In this document: in pieces, positions 63,572-64,000 of the stretch
How the letters are laid out: each line of letters opens with the position of its first letter
How positions within the stretch are numbered: the first letter of the stretch is position 1
From: Dehalococcoidia bacterium
Lineage (GTDB): Bacteria; Chloroflexota; Dehalococcoidia; Lucifugimonadales; UBA3495
Assembly: GCA_022827095.1 (NCBI GenBank)
Contig: JAJDTP010000019.1
Coordinates: 1 to 64,000 of the forward strand
Direction of reading: 5' to 3'
Length of the DNA stretch: 64,000 nucleotides
Translations under genes and position numbers: made by a program
The notes under the pieces: generated by a model
Seen by the model: the letters and a program-made list of their open reading frames with translations, nothing else
What the model was told of the DNA's origin: nothing
Database searches by the model: none

Positions 63572-64000
63572 ATGAATCCTGCCAATATCGAACCCTGGCT
63601 CAATCAGATCCACTGCGACGACTGCCTTTCGGCCATGGGCCGGATGCCGTCGGAGTCGGTGAACCTCGTGGTCACCTCGCCGCCGTACAACCTGCTGAAC
63701 AGCAGCGGCAACGGGATGAAAAACGGCAACGGCGGCAAGTGGTCGCGCGCCACGCTGATGCTGCAACGGGGATACGCCAAGCACGGCGACAGTATGCCCC
63801 ACGGGGACTACGTGGAATGGCAGCGGGAGTGTCTGCGGGAGATGCTGCGCGTGCTCACTCCCGACGGGGCGATTTTCTACAACCACAAGTGGCGCGTGCA
63901 GCGCGGCCTGTTGCAGGACCGGGCGGACATCATGGACGGGTTTCCCGTCCGGCAGATCATCATCTGGCAACGCTCGGGAGGGTTCAACCACAACCCGGGG
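63572..64000 (+). CDS. Beta-class (DNA (adenine- or cytosine-N4)-) methyltransferase, 3' end outside the window
   Basis: The frame opens at an ATG at 63572 and stays open for 143 codons to the right edge. The sequence MNPANIEPWLNQIHCDDCLSAMGRMPSESVNLVVTSPPYN contains the catalytic motif IV TSPPYN at residues 35-40. It is followed by VLTPDGAIFYNHKWRVQRG, the beta-group order in which motif IV precedes the SAM-binding motif I. It modifies adenine N6 or cytosine N4; which is not decidable here. A partner endonuclease may lie beyond the edge. The 182 bases before it (63390-63571) hold no gene. Confidence 0.88.
   Translation, partial: MNPANIEPWLNQIHCDDCLSAMGRMPSESVNLVVTSPPYNLLNSSGNGMKNGNGGKWSRATLMLQRGYAKHGDSMPHGDYVEWQRECLREMLRVLTPDGAIFYNHKWRVQRGLLQDRADIMDGFPVRQIIIWQRSGGFNHNPG

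Noticed and set aside
63248-63991. Minus-strand frames at the right edge
   Set aside because: They are antisense to the HEPN pseudogene and to the beta-class methyltransferase, whose TSPPYN motif shows the true strand.

Overview
The window looks like a piece of the chromosome of a high-GC bacterium, most likely a Chloroflexota of the Dehalococcoidia/SAR202 kind. This placement is an inference from gene content: an F420-type luciferase-like oxidoreductase, Uma2 proteins, an arylsulfotransferase-like protein, NHL and RDD proteins, and a fused str-S10-spc-alpha ribosomal block without tuf. No rRNA is present to confirm it. Both ends of the window cut through genes: a membrane protein at the left edge and a DNA methyltransferase at the right edge.

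Region 1 (1-9.6 kb) holds the cut membrane protein, the luciferase-like oxidoreductase, three tandem PaREP1/HEPN-like paralogues of identical length, and a tight run mnmA-rnhB-yraN. These are followed by a Uma2 nuclease, apt, a metallo-beta-lactamase fold hydrolase, an unrecognised gene and an M50 protease. Region 2 (9.6-18.9 kb) is built around S-adenosylmethionine. A promoter, a SAM-I riboswitch and an intrinsic terminator precede mtnA, followed by mtnP, ahcY and metK. An arylsulfotransferase-like gene, two DUF4234-like membrane proteins and a rhodanese lie among them. Metk makes SAM, AhcY clears S-adenosylhomocysteine, and MtnP/MtnA recycle methylthioadenosine. Region 3 (18.9-24.5 kb) has RDD proteins, a phosphohexomutase, a nitronate monooxygenase-like enzyme and a CcdA-like protein.

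Region 4 (24.5-46.3 kb, minus strand) is one long ribosomal block: rpsL-rpsG-fusA-rpsJ-rplC-D-W-B-rpsS-rplV-rpsC-rplP-rpmC-rpsQ-rplN-X-E-rpsN-H-rplF-R-rpsE-rpmD-rplO-secY-adk-map-infA-rpmJ-rpsM-K-D-rpoA-rplQ-truA-rplM-rpsI. RpoA, S17 and S5 carry unusual acidic C-terminal tails, and dispersed palindromes have inserted inside the block. Region 5 (46.4-50.6 kb) has a fourth PaREP1-like gene and a class III polyhydroxyalkanoate cluster (PadR/PhaQ-like regulator, phasin-like protein, PhaC, PhaE, PhaB/FabG). Region 6 (50.6-56.9 kb) has a TRAP-type binding lipoprotein, tRNA-Ser(GCT), miaB, nadA, a second Uma2 and a chlorite dismutase-family protein.

Region 7 (57-64 kb) is the accessory, defence-like part and the best candidate for an undescribed system. 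A 1075-residue protein joins a PD-(D/E)XK-like N-terminus and an N6-adenine methyltransferase to a C-terminal MNT-type nucleotidyltransferase domain. It is translationally coupled to a HEPN gene. The pair is bounded by a perfect 16-bp direct repeat, as if inserted between two divergent housekeeping genes. Further right are an NHL protein, a 2-phosphosulfolactate phosphatase, a second HEPN gene broken by an amber codon, and a beta-class DNA methyltransferase.

At least five families of dispersed palindromic repeats sit in the intergenic spaces. No CRISPR array, transposase or phage gene was seen.
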